Shown: positions 49,698-58,744 of the stretch, piece by piece
Layout: each line of letters begins with the position of its first letter
Position numbering within the stretch: the first letter of the stretch is position 1
Source: Cohnella kolymensis
Lineage (GTDB): Bacteria; Bacillota; Bacilli; Paenibacillales; Paenibacillaceae
DNA: 64,000 nt
Reading direction: 5' to 3'
NCBI RefSeq assembly: GCF_000829465.1
Contig: NZ_JXAL01000024.1
Coordinates: 62,001 to 126,000 of the forward strand
The notes under the pieces: model-generated
The model's input: the letters and a program-made list of their open reading frames with translations, nothing else
Database searches by the model: none
Told to the model about the DNA's origin: nothing
Position numbers and translations under genes: made by a program

Positions 49698-49811
49698 TGC
49701 CCATAATGCGATCCATACAAAAAAGCATTTTACAGCTCCTCAGCGTTAGTGATTCAACTTATTCGACAATTTTCCCGGTTCTCCTCTAAGGAAGACAGCT
49801 TGAAACAACAA

Positions 49812-49844
49812 TGGAGCGCCAAGTTGCAGACAGTTGGCACTCCA
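49812..49844 (-). terminator. Terminator of the MFS gene
   Basis: TGGAGCGCCAA (49812-49822) pairs with TTGGCACTCCA (49834-49844) with one mismatch, and ATTGTTGTTT follows on the minus strand. Confidence 0.6.
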
Positions 49845-49852
49845 TTATCCTA

Positions 49853-51019
49853 TCAAACCTTCCGGGACCCGGCAGCAAAATAAACCAGGAACACACCGCA
49901 CACCAAAGCAAGGAAACCGTAACCGCCGAAAATATCATATTGGGATGAGAAATATCCGAAACCCAAACCTGTAATAATCATCAGCATATTCTCGCCCAAC
50001 AACTGAAACGAATCGATGGTCGCTCTCATGGAGGAGTCGATTCTATGGTGCAAATATCCCGCAGCAACAGGTTCAACGATGCTCGACATCAGACAAATCA
50101 GGAGCATCGAGGCTAACCCGGCATAACCGATATATACGGATATGCATAGGTACCCTGCCGCAACGACTACGGTCACACCCAGCAGCAACGGCCTGTAACG
50201 GAGCCTGTTTTTCACGATGTGCGCAAGCAAATTTCCCGGCACTCTCAAAAGCATTAATCCTGCAGAATACGTCCCGAAGTAGACGACCGGAATTTCCAAC
50301 CTGTTCAAATAGATCTGCCAGAACTCGTCGATGAACGTCAAGCATGAACCGATGATCATGCCGGTAAGAAGCACCATACGAACCCCTGGATTTCTGTGGA
50401 AAAATAGCACGGAAGTCTTAAGGTACTGTCTGACCGGTATCGGCTCATCCAAGCTGCTCTTCACCGGAGGTTCAACCAGCATGAGCGCTAACGGCAACGA
50501 AACGGACATACTGGCAAAGGAAATCCAGTAATTCAGCTCAAATCCGAAGCGGCTGGCCAACAGACTCCCGCAAAGTGCGGCAAGGACGGCTGATGTCAAA
50601 TCACACACGTTCAAGCGTCCCAGATGTTTCTCAAAATGCTGCTCCCTGCCAACCAACAGCAATGAATCATAGAGCAGCGCATTTTCCGCTCCGCTGCTTG
50701 CCGAACGGGCGATTCCCGCTAGAAAAACGACGGCCGCGAAGTGCCAAAACACCGTCGCGAACACTAAAATAAGAAACTCACAACAGCCAAGCAGCGCGCT
50801 TAACACGATCATTTGCTTGCGGCCCCGCTTATCTGCAAGGATGCCTGTCGGAACCTCGAGCAGAACGATCGTCACCGCATAAATGATTTCCGCATAAACG
50901 ACCATCTGAATGGTCATGCCCCGCTCTTCCCAGAACAGCCTCTCAATGACATAGGCCGGAATCAGGTTGTGGAAGAATCGAATGGCATAAAGCTTCCATA
51001 GGTTTGACCGATAGCTCAT
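49853..51019 (-). CDS. MFS transporter, 12 helices
   Basis: I chose ATG at 51019 with GAGAGGAG upstream. The 388-aa protein has 12 predicted helices, with the motif A loop LEVPTGILADKRGRKQMIVL after helix 2 and GIARSASSGAENALLYDSLL in helix 4, typical of the group that includes putative drug and nucleoside exporters (YhfA/YqgE-like). A second-half loop reads RVPGNLLAHIVKNRL. The substrate is unknown. It is transcribed alone, upstream of the IS1111-type element. Confidence 0.85.
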   Translation of the reverse strand: MSYRSNLWKLYAIRFFHNLIPAYVIERLFWEERGMTIQMVVYAEIIYAVTIVLLEVPTGILADKRGRKQMIVLSALLGCCEFLILVFATVFWHFAAVVFLAGIARSASSGAENALLYDSLLLVGREQHFEKHLGRLNVCDLTSAVLAALCGSLLASRFGFELNYWISFASMSVSLPLALMLVEPPVKSSLDEPIPVRQYLKTSVLFFHRNPGVRMVLLTGMIIGSCLTFIDEFWQIYLNRLEIPVVYFGTYSAGLMLLRVPGNLLAHIVKNRLRYRPLLLGVTVVVAAGYLCISVYIGYAGLASMLLICLMSSIVEPVAAGYLHHRIDSSMRATIDSFQLLGENMLMIITGLGFGYFSSQYDIFGGYGFLALVCGVFLVYFAAGSRKV

Positions 51020-51261
51020 GAATACGCTCCTCTCCATTCTCTGATTGTCAGGATCCCAATCAAACATGGAGGCGCTCGTGAGCTATTTGCTTCTAAGGCT
51101 TAACAGGGTGGTCGTGCGAACGTCATATACAACATCTCCTTTGGGTTTTTAATAACTATATTTTACCATTTGCGCCTCTGCAGCGATACTTGATCATTCG
51201 GGTAACGGGCCTGAGGTCCGTTAATACGAACACGGGGTCCGTATACAGACAAATAGTTATA
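51020..51261. other. Intergenic stretch left of the IS element
   Basis: The region holds the MFS upstream sequence, including CAACATCTCCTTTGGG, and a GC-rich dyad, AACGGGCCTGAGGTCCGTT, at about 51198-51216. No gene is visible. It ends where the IS left inverted repeat begins. Confidence 0.5.
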
Positions 51262-51373
51262 ATGAACGAAACCGACAGCCTAATTGTTATTTCGTAGGTT
51301 AACTTGGTAAACATGGTGATTGTAAGCACCAAAAACCAAGTCAGAGCTATAAACAATAAGGAGTCGGTTTATT

Positions 51374-52501
51374 ATGAGTATTGCCGTGAAATATGTAGGT
51401 TTAGACGTGTCTAAATCAAAGATTGCAGTCGCATGTGCAGAGGAAGGCAGGCAGGAAGCCCGCTATTGGGGTGCCATTGAACACTCGAAAGCAGCAGTAA
51501 CTAAGCTTGTACAGCAACTGAGTCGCGAGGATGTAAAGCTTAATATTTGTTATGAAGCTGGTCCGACGGGTTATGTTTTGTATCGTTGGTTGCTTGAGTT
51601 GGGCGTCTTTTGTAACGTCGTTGCTCCGTCGCTCATTCCTAAAAAACCTGGAGACCGCGTTAAAACAGATAAGCGAGACGCACTGAGGCTGGCGCAATTG
51701 TATCGTGCCGGTGAACTGACTGCCGTTTATGTCCCGACGCCGGAGGATGAAGCACTGCGAGACTTAGTTCGCGCTCGTGAGGATGCCAAAGAAGATCTTT
51801 GTCGGCATATGCAACGGCTAGGCAAGCTACTTCTCAGGCTCCAACTTTCAGATCCTAAGGGCTCAAAGTCTGGGAGCTCCAAGTATGAGGAATGGCTCGA
51901 CACGTTGCGCTTTGCAAATGACTGCCAGCGTCTAGCGTTCCAAGAGTATCGCCAGTCCATTTTTGAGACGAAGGAACGCATTAAACGTTACGAGCAAGAA
52001 ATGGAGCAACAAGCCGTAACCAGCACGCAAGCGCCGTTAATTCAAGCTTTCCAAGCATTGCGTGGTGTCACATTAGTTACTGCGGCAACGCTCTCCACTG
52101 AAGTTGCGAGCATTTCTCGATTTGGGTACTCTACTTCCTTCATGAGTTACTGCGGGCTTGTACCAAGCGAGTATTCGTCTGGAGACAGTCGGTGGCAAGG
52201 AAGAATTACGAAAGCGGGCAACGCACATCTTCGTAGGGTGTTGGTGGAAGCGGCATGGAGTTATCGCTACTCACCAGCCATTCGAAGAAAGATGGCCGAG
52301 CGTATGACGGGTCTTCCGGCTGAAATACAAGCCGTTGCATGGACAGCGCAAAATCGGCTACACAGGAAATACAAAAGCATGATGTACAAAGGTAAACACA
52401 AAGGCTGCATAGTGACTGCCATCGCTAGAGAACTTGCGGGATTTGTATGGGCTATTGCAAAAGAATTGGAGAAATTACAACAGCAAAAGATCGCTGGATA
52501 A
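51374..52501 (+). CDS. IS110-family transposase (IS1111 group)
   Basis: The 375-aa enzyme is full length. The N-terminal RuvC-like domain starts KYVGLDVSKSKIAVACAEEG with D11, and has EAGPTGYVLYRWL and the second acidic cluster TDKRDALRLAQLYRAGELT. A coiled middle follows. The C-terminal Tnp20 domain has LRGVTLVTAATLSTEVASIS, SYCGLVPSEYSSGDSRWQGR and ITKAGNAHLRRVLVEAAW with the nucleophilic serine region. It inserts by an RNA-guided strand exchange without target duplication in characterised relatives. AAGGAG lies nine bases upstream of the ATG. It is only distantly related to the damaged IS110 copy at the window's left edge. Confidence 0.93.
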   Translation: MSIAVKYVGLDVSKSKIAVACAEEGRQEARYWGAIEHSKAAVTKLVQQLSREDVKLNICYEAGPTGYVLYRWLLELGVFCNVVAPSLIPKKPGDRVKTDKRDALRLAQLYRAGELTAVYVPTPEDEALRDLVRAREDAKEDLCRHMQRLGKLLLRLQLSDPKGSKSGSSKYEEWLDTLRFANDCQRLAFQEYRQSIFETKERIKRYEQEMEQQAVTSTQAPLIQAFQALRGVTLVTAATLSTEVASISRFGYSTSFMSYCGLVPSEYSSGDSRWQGRITKAGNAHLRRVLVEAAWSYRYSPAIRRKMAERMTGLPAEIQAVAWTAQNRLHRKYKSMMYKGKHKGCIVTAIARELAGFVWAIAKELEKLQQQKIAG

Positions 52502-52957
52502 GCAACTTTGAAAGCTAACGTAATGAACAGCTAGAAACGAATATAAGGAGGCGATCTTGGGAGGAATTATTTTTTACCTCGGAGGCAAAATCAGCAAGGT
52601 GAAGAGAATAATCCGCGTGGCCCGCTTGAGCAAATGCTCAATGTACGCTCGAAAATAGTTAGCGGCAAGCTCTTCAGACGTATGTAAAATGTGTGAGAAT
52701 CCACGTATATCAGATTGCCAACCGGCGAATTGCTTTTGCCTTCGAGCTAAAAAATGATTCCCCCTTCCGTCCCCTTAAGGGGAAGACGCAGGGAGCACGC
52801 CCCCTGCACCCCGTTACTCGCCGTATGGTATGCCTTCCGACGAAAAGTCGGAAGGCATAAGAAAGTATTGGTTGAAGGTAAGTCGCCTGTAAAGAAAATC
52901 GCTTGACAGGCTTAGTTTAGGCTGGAAAACATCTTGTTTAGGCGCTTCGATTTGACA
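52502..52957 (+). ncRNA. Structured 3' tail of the IS, candidate seekRNA/bridge RNA region
   Basis: No gene is visible in 456 bases, but there are strong hairpins: TATGCCTTCCGAC with its complement around GAAAA (52829-52859, 13 bp perfect), CCCCTTAAGGGG near 52771, and GCAGGG/CCCTGC (52788-52807). In IS1111-group elements the targeting RNA is made from this side of the transposase. The exact transcript borders cannot be read. Confidence 0.5.
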
Positions 52958-52972
52958 GGTTTCGTTCATATC

Positions 52973-52991
52973 AGCGGGCCTGCGGCCCGCT
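52973..52991 (-). terminator. GC-rich palindrome after xylH, abutting the IS
   Basis: AGCGGGCC-TGC-GGCCCGCT forms an 8-bp GC-rich stem beyond the xylH stop. No T-run follows because the IS begins there, so it may be a terminator whose tail was displaced, or the insertion target. Confidence 0.5.
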
Positions 52992-53029
52992 ATTCACCGA
53001 AAGCCAGCCTCTTCGGCCGGCACTCGCTT

Positions 53030-54211
53030 TTAAGCGACTTTCTTTCTCTGTCTGCTGTAAATATCCACGTAAACAGCGAGAATCAGGATTGCGCCCTTGA
53101 CGATATATTGCCAGAACGACTCCATGTTCATCAAGCTCATCCCGTTATCGAGGCTGGCCATTACCAAAGCTCCGATAATCGCGCCGACGATTGTACCGGA
53201 TCCGCCCATCAAGCTGGTACCGCCGATGACGCAGGCGGCGATAGCGTCCAATTCTGCGTTCTGTCCGGAGCTCATGGTAGCCGCATTCAAACGAGCCGTT
53301 AATACGAGCGCAGCTACCGCCGCAAGCGTGTTACAGAGGACGAATACGGTGAGAACCCGGCGTTTGATATTGATCCCTGACAGCCGCGCGGCTTCCGGAT
53401 TGCCGCCGATCGCATAGATCTGACGGCCGAACGTCGTATTTCTTGCAATAAAGGTAAACACGAATGCCAGCACCACGACCATAATGAACGGTACGGGAAT
53501 GCCTTTGTAGCTGTTCATCAAATATACAAAACCGAGAATGAACATCCCCATCAGAACCATGCGAAGAATGCTGATCGACATCGGCTCTACATCAAAGCCA
53601 TAGCGCGCGCGTGCAGCACGTCTCCTCAGCACCAGATACGCGGCAAAGATGAGCGCGGCAATACCAAAGATCCACCCAATCGTGTCTGCAATGTATGCTT
53701 GGCCCAAGGACTTCAAAGACGGGGATAGCGGCGCGATGGTTACGCTTCCCGATGTACCGAACAGCAATCCCCGGAACATCAGCATACCGCCGAGCGTGAC
53801 GATAAAGGCCGGCACCGCTCGATAAGCAATGATCCATCCTTGCACGAAACCGATCGCCGCTCCGAGCGCAATCGTCACCAGCACGACCGGCACGGTGCTC
53901 CAATCGTACCAAACGTTCAGCATGGCCGCTGCGCCGCCGGTAAATCCGACCAGCGAGCCAACAGATAAATCGATATGGCCTGCTACGATAACAAGAACCA
54001 TCCCGATTGCCAGTATCGCCGTCGCTGACATTTGCAGAAAAAGATTGGATAGATTGGTTGCGGACAAGAACCTTTCGTGCAGGAGGGAGAACAAGATCCA
54101 GATCGACAGCAATGCGCCGATCATCGTGTAAGCTCGTACATCAATTTTAAACCAGGTCAAAGTCCGTTTCATTTCCGACCGGTCCAGCACCACTTCGCCG
54201 TTTGGGCTCAT
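53030..54211 (-). CDS. xylH: Sugar ABC permease, XylH-type
   Basis: The 393-aa protein has about ten helices. After RAYTMIGALLSIWILFSLLH, the family motif VLVIVAGHIDLSVGSLVGFT (a ribose/xylose permease hallmark) appears, then FIVTLGGMLMFRGLLFGTSG, and late NPEAARLSGINIKRRVLTVF and AACVIGGTSLMGGSGTIVGA. The length near 390 with the inserted RRRAARARYGFDVEP loop is typical of XylH. It forms the channel for D-xylose or a related pentose, driven by XylG. Its start overlaps the xylG stop. The IS1111 element lies directly downstream. Confidence 0.9.
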   Translation of the reverse strand: MSPNGEVVLDRSEMKRTLTWFKIDVRAYTMIGALLSIWILFSLLHERFLSATNLSNLFLQMSATAILAIGMVLVIVAGHIDLSVGSLVGFTGGAAAMLNVWYDWSTVPVVLVTIALGAAIGFVQGWIIAYRAVPAFIVTLGGMLMFRGLLFGTSGSVTIAPLSPSLKSLGQAYIADTIGWIFGIAALIFAAYLVLRRRAARARYGFDVEPMSISILRMVLMGMFILGFVYLMNSYKGIPVPFIMVVVLAFVFTFIARNTTFGRQIYAIGGNPEAARLSGINIKRRVLTVFVLCNTLAAVAALVLTARLNAATMSSGQNAELDAIAACVIGGTSLMGGSGTIVGAIIGALVMASLDNGMSLMNMESFWQYIVKGAILILAVYVDIYSRQRKKVA

Positions 54212-55728
54212 TTTTCTTTTCCTCCTGTAGCAGCCGTCATAATTAACTCTTGTGTCGCTTGTTCAGCTGTAAACTCTGCCGTCTTTCTTCCTTCCGATAT
54301 GACCATGATCCGGTGGCTCATCCCCAGCAGCTCCGGAAGCTCGGAAGAGATCATGATGACGGCTACGCCCCGCTGAATCAACTCGTTCATAATGTTATAG
54401 ATTTCAAACTTCGCCCCGACATCGATGCCTCGAGTCGGCTCATCCAAGATGAGTATTTTCGGTGTGGTCATCAGCCATTTGCCCAATACGACCTTCTGCT
54501 GATTTCCCCCGCTTAACGTGCCTGTTATCGTCTCCACCGAATTTGCTTTTATTTTCAAGGAACGAATGTATTCATTACCGCTTGTGATTTCCTGGTTATG
54601 ATTAATGACCCCGCCAGATGAGACTGCTTTCAGACTGGCCATCGTCACATTGCTTTTGATATCCATGCCGAGCACAAGACCGAACTTCTTGCGATCCTCC
54701 GAAACGAGTGCGAGCCCCGCCTTGATCGCCTGCTCCGTATTCTTGATCTTGACGGGTTTGTCGTCGATTTCGACGGTTCCCCGGCTCTGTCCCTCATAGG
54801 AACCGAACAAACTCATGACCAGCTCCGTACGGCCGGCGCCCATCAGGCCTGCAATCCCGAGGATTTCTCCTTTTCTTACTTCGAACGACACGTTGTCGAT
54901 GACCTTTTTGCCGGGGACGTCCGGGTTCATTACCGTATAGTCCTTGACCTTCATTACCACTTCGCCGGGACTAACGTCGATCCGCGGAAAGCGCTCCGTC
55001 AACTCACGTCCGACCATCAGAGAAATGACTCGGTTCTCCGTAATTTCAGCGGCCGGATATGTCCCAACCGTCCTGCCGTCCCGCAATATCGTAATCGAGT
55101 CGGCGATCTCAAACACTTCATTCAACTTGTGAGAAATATAGATACAGGTCACGCCGCGGTTCTTGAACTCTCTCAAAATCCCCAGCAGAATGTCGACTTC
55201 CTGCTCCGTCAAAGCCGCCGTAGGTTCGTCCAATATAAGGATACTGGCATTCTTCGATAACGCCTTCGCGATCTCCACCTGCTGCTGTTTGCCGATCCCC
55301 AGAATCCCCGTCACTTGCTCAGGACTGACATTCAGACCGACTTCCTTCAGCCATTTCTCGCTTTCCTTGTACACGTGTTCCCAATTGATAATGCCGAATC
55401 TCGCCGGTTCTTTGCCCAGGAATAGATTTTCACCGACCGATAAATCCTTGGCGAGCGCCAGTTCCTGATAAATGATCGAGATTCCCGCTTCTTCCGCTTC
55501 TTTGATGGTGTGAAAATGTTTCTCTTCACCGTTAATCAGAATTTGCCCGTCGTAGGTTCCACTGGGATAAAGACCGCTGAGCACCTTCATCAGCGTTGAT
55601 TTACCCGCTCCGTTCTCCCCGCACAAGGCGTGCACTTCGCCTTTCTTGACGACGATGGAAACGTCGTTCAAAGCTTTAACCCCTGGAAATTCCTTTGTGA
55701 TGTTTCTCATTTCTAACGCCGCAGTCAT
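54208..55728 (-). CDS. xylG: Sugar ABC transporter ATPase with two nucleotide-binding domains, XylG-type
   Basis: I chose ATG at 55728 with GAGGTGAG upstream. The 506-aa protein has a full N-terminal ABC domain (Walker A CGENGAGKSTLMKVLSG, LGIGKQQQVEIAKALSKNAS, Walker B LILDEPTAALT) and a C-terminal one with a degenerate Walker A (IAGLMGAGRTELVMSLFGSY), intact signature LSGGNQQKVVLGKWL and ILILDEPTRGIDVGAKFEIY. This RbsA/XylG layout powers monosaccharide import. It is encoded between xylF and xylH. Confidence 0.92.
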   Translation of the reverse strand: MTAALEMRNITKEFPGVKALNDVSIVVKKGEVHALCGENGAGKSTLMKVLSGLYPSGTYDGQILINGEEKHFHTIKEAEEAGISIIYQELALAKDLSVGENLFLGKEPARFGIINWEHVYKESEKWLKEVGLNVSPEQVTGILGIGKQQQVEIAKALSKNASILILDEPTAALTEQEVDILLGILREFKNRGVTCIYISHKLNEVFEIADSITILRDGRTVGTYPAAEITENRVISLMVGRELTERFPRIDVSPGEVVMKVKDYTVMNPDVPGKKVIDNVSFEVRKGEILGIAGLMGAGRTELVMSLFGSYEGQSRGTVEIDDKPVKIKNTEQAIKAGLALVSEDRKKFGLVLGMDIKSNVTMASLKAVSSGGVINHNQEITSGNEYIRSLKIKANSVETITGTLSGGNQQKVVLGKWLMTTPKILILDEPTRGIDVGAKFEIYNIMNELIQRGVAVIMISSELPELLGMSHRIMVISEGRKTAEFTAEQATQELIMTAATGGKEK

Positions 55729-55807
55729 CGGTCTTCTCACCTCACAATGGTGAAAGGGGGAAGCATGTGAAATGTGGTTTCACTTCTTCCCCTTTCCCGT
55801 TCAATGC

Positions 55808-56910
55808 TTATTTCTTCACGTTCTTGTAAACATCTTCCTTCTTATGGAAACCGTCTGCAATGATGGTAGCATCGATGTTCGATTTATCTACCGCTTGCGG
55901 ATCCAATAACACGGAAGGCACGTCGATCTTGCCGTTGTTCACTTTCTTGTCGGCGCGACATCCTCGCCTTTCGCCATCTTAACTGCGAGTTCAGCGGCTT
56001 TCTCAGCCAGAGCTTTGATCGGTTTGTATACCGTCATGGATTGCGTGCCCTCAACGATTCGTTGAGCCGCAGCCAGCTCCGCGTCTTGGCCCGATACCGG
56101 GACTTTGCCGGCCAAACCTTGAGCTGCAAGAGCCTGGATGACACCGCCGGCCGTACCGTCGTTCGCTGCGATGACCGCATCGATCTTGTTGTTGTTGGCC
56201 GTCAAAGCGTTCTCCATGTTAGCGAGTGCATTCGCCGGGTTCCATTCTTTCGTGAACTGGTCGAATACCACTTCGATGTCGCCTTTGTCGATCAGCGGCT
56301 GAAGAACGTTAAACGCGCCTTTCTTGAACAGGTGGGCGTTGTTGTCCGCTTCGGATCCGCCGATATATACGTATTTCCCTTTTGGAGCCAATTTCGTGAT
56401 TGCTTCCGCTTGCATTTCGCCGACTCTCTCGTTGTCGAAGGAGATATACAGATCGACATCCGAGTTTTTGATCAGACGGTCGTACGCAATGACTTTGATG
56501 CCGGCCTCGTGCGCCTTCTCCACGATTGCTGCAGTAGCTTCAGCATTGTGAGGCACGACAACCAGAATGTCCACGCCTTGGCTGATCAAGCTTTCAGCTT
56601 GAGCGATTTGCTTGGCATCGTCGCTGTTTGCCGCTTGAACGTCAACTGTTGCGCCAAGCGCTTCAGCAGCCGCTTTGAACAAATCTCTATCCTTCTGCCA
56701 ACGCTCTTCTTGCAGCGTATCGAGTGACAGACCGATCTTGATTGCGCCGTCACCTTTGACGGAGGCGCTTCCCGATGCAGCCGGGCTTGAAGCCGATCCG
56801 CCGGAAGCTGCCGGCGCCTTGTTGCCGTTATTGCCTCCGCACGCCGCCAGTACAACCGTCAGCGCAAGAATCAGTACCGCAACCCCGCTTCGCGTAAAGC
56901 TTCTTTTCAT
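55808..56910 (-). CDS. xylF: Xylose-type sugar-binding lipoprotein, frameshifted near the C-terminus
   Basis: A lipoprotein signal (MKRSFTRSGVAVLILALTVV, lipobox LAAC) precedes a class I periplasmic-binding fold: IKIGLSLDTLQEERWQKDRD, QAESLISQGVDILVVVPHNA, YDRLIKNSDVDLYISFDNER and VIAANDGTAGGVIQALAAQG, all XylF-like. At residue about 318 the frame breaks: KMAKGEDVAPTRK then TGA at 55939-55941. Adding one base near 55966 restores ADKKVNNGKIDVPSVLLDPQ and a natural ending at TAA 55808-55810 (about 367 aa). The rest of the operon is intact, so a base-calling error is as likely as a true mutation. The intact protein would deliver sugar to XylGH. Confidence 0.85.
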
Positions 56911-56934
56911 GTTATTCTCTCCCTTTTTAAAGCG

Positions 56935-56952
56935 AATGTAAATGCTTACATT
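56935..56952 (-). promoter_or_regulatory. cre/LacI-like operator upstream of xylF
   Basis: AATGTAA (56935-56941) and TTACATT (56946-56952) form a perfect 7-bp dyad about 25 bases before the xylF start. The core TGTAAATGCTTACA matches the cre consensus at 13 of 14, suggesting CcpA repression in addition to YesN activation. Confidence 0.55.
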
Positions 56953-57024
56953 TGAACTTTATCACGTCTGAAGGAAGAGTCTCAGGAACAATTTCTGTAA
57001 TCTTTTGCGATCGTCTGTACTTTT

Positions 57025-58731
57025 TTAAGCGTTTACATGGGAAACATGGAATTGCTCTACCAGCCGCTTGAGCTGATCCGACTGCTTGGCCAGCTCCTTC
57101 GTGAACGATTCGATGACTTGCGTGTTGCTCAGCTGCTCTTCCACGGAAGCGGAGATTTGCTGGCTGACCGCGGATTGCTCCTCGGACAAGCCGCCGATCA
57201 TGTCGAATATCCGGGAGATTTCTTCAGCGCTCGCAAGCATCTCTTGGGCTTCTTCCTTCGTGAGCGCTCCGTTCCTCATGACTGTGCCGTTCATCTCGGT
57301 GATGAGATTGAACATGTCGGTCAGGCGGCGGATTTGCTGGCTGCCGGATTTGATATTGTTCGTGTTGTCCATGAACTGCTTGGTGAGCTTCTCCACTTCG
57401 TCGTTAACCCCGTCCAGCAAGTTGATGATGTTCTCGGCGGATTCGTTCGTATCGTTAGACAGCTTGCGCACTTCCCCGGCGATTACCAGGAAGCCTTTGC
57501 CGTGCGCACCCGCACGCGTCGCTTCGATTCCGGCGTTCAAAGAGAGGATATTCGTCTTTTCAGAAATCGATTTGATCAGTTTATTTACTTTCTCGATGTG
57601 CTCGAGCATATTGCGGAAGTTGAGCAATGTGGCATTCGCCGTATCGTTCTGCTCCGTAATCACCTGCATTTGCTCAAGAATGGACATCATTTGCTCATTG
57701 CCCCGCTCCGTATTTTCTTTGGCATTTTGCGCCAACTCATACGTCTCTTGGGCATTCTCCGCCATTCTGGCAAGCTTGCTTAAGTAGTCTTGAAGCAGCT
57801 GCCGTGACATGTGCGTCTGATCAGCCTGCTCCATCGATTTGCCGCTCAGGTTGGTGACCGCCGTCGAGATTTCCTCCGTGGAGACTGCCAGTTGGCTGCA
57901 ATTCTCCTCAATGGTTACCGACGAAGCAGCGACCTCTGCCGTCGAAACGCGGATCTGCGTCACCATTTTTTCGACCGTTTCCAATACTTGATTCACATTC
58001 GTCGCCATCTCTTCCATTTCGTCGCCGGAATGAAGCTGGATACGCCGGCTCAAGTCTCCTTTGGACCCGGCCAAGTCCTTCAGAATGGCATTAATTTTGC
58101 CGATCGGCGCGAGAATCGACCGTATCGTCCACAAGGACAACACGATAGCAATGAGAACAATCAGGCCCATTGCTGCCACAATGATGCGGAATCCCTGATC
58201 GTATTGCTGCCGATTCACCGTGCCTGCTTCACCCGCTTCCTTCTCGCTGATGCCGATCAGTTCGTCTAAGCTTTTGTTCATATCGTCATAGAATCGCGTA
58301 GCGTTCCCGTCATACAGCAATAATGCGCCCTTCACATTGCCCGACTTGGCCTGTTGCATAATCTCCTTGTCGGTCGCTTCACCGCCTTCGTAGTCCATGA
58401 AGAATCGTGTCGCCACATCTTTGCCCTTGGCCGATATGGACTCAGCAACGTAAGCGTCGACTAGTGATTTAAGTCCGGCTTTCTTCCCGGTAATGACTTC
58501 CTCCATATTGGCGTTCTTCGGGTCATTAATGAATTTGCCCTGCAGCCGGTAAATCTCGTCGACTTCCAGTTTAATCTGATAGGCCTTGGAAACCGCAGGC
58601 ATCCAGTTCGTGATGATCCGCTCCGTCTGCGAGTTAACATTCTTCATCGTGATAAGAGAAAACATTCCAAGACAGACGAGAAACAAACATAGGACACCAA
58701 AACCAAGCATCAACCTCGTGGAGACTTTCAT
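57025..58731 (-). CDS. Methyl-accepting chemotaxis protein
   Basis: I chose ATG at 58731, preceded by AAGGAGAGG. The 568-aa receptor starts with a membrane helix (LMLGFGVLCLFLVCLGMFSL), then a 4HB-type extracellular bundle (residues about 30-185), a second helix (FRIIVAAMGLIVLIAIVLSL), a HAMP region (APIGKINAILKDLAGSKGDL) and the signalling tip around ANILSL-type sequence: SISEKTNILSLNAGIEATRA then GKGFLVIAGEVRKLSNDTNE. It sits between the sensor module and xylFGH on the same strand. A role in taxis toward the sugar bound by XylF or the anchored binding protein is inferred from position only. Confidence 0.9.
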   Translation of the reverse strand: MKVSTRLMLGFGVLCLFLVCLGMFSLITMKNVNSQTERIITNWMPAVSKAYQIKLEVDEIYRLQGKFINDPKNANMEEVITGKKAGLKSLVDAYVAESISAKGKDVATRFFMDYEGGEATDKEIMQQAKSGNVKGALLLYDGNATRFYDDMNKSLDELIGISEKEAGEAGTVNRQQYDQGFRIIVAAMGLIVLIAIVLSLWTIRSILAPIGKINAILKDLAGSKGDLSRRIQLHSGDEMEEMATNVNQVLETVEKMVTQIRVSTAEVAASSVTIEENCSQLAVSTEEISTAVTNLSGKSMEQADQTHMSRQLLQDYLSKLARMAENAQETYELAQNAKENTERGNEQMMSILEQMQVITEQNDTANATLLNFRNMLEHIEKVNKLIKSISEKTNILSLNAGIEATRAGAHGKGFLVIAGEVRKLSNDTNESAENIINLLDGVNDEVEKLTKQFMDNTNNIKSGSQQIRRLTDMFNLITEMNGTVMRNGALTKEEAQEMLASAEEISRIFDMIGGLSEEQSAVSQQISASVEEQLSNTQVIESFTKELAKQSDQLKRLVEQFHVSHVNA

Positions 58732-58744
58732 CGCTGCCCTCTCC

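Larger units (their letters stand above)
51262..52969 (+). mobile_element. IS1111-group IS110-family element, intact
   Basis: ATGAACGAAACC (51262-51273) and its exact complement GGTTTCGTTCAT (52958-52969) bound a 1.7-kb unit with a complete transposase gene and a 456-bp tail. Short subterminal inverted repeats and a long noncoding 3' tail are the marks of the IS1111 group. The true ends should lie a few bases outside the repeats. Immediately to the right is the palindrome AGCGGGCCTGCGGCCCGCT, downstream of xylH, consistent with the group's taste for palindromic targets. Confidence 0.8.
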
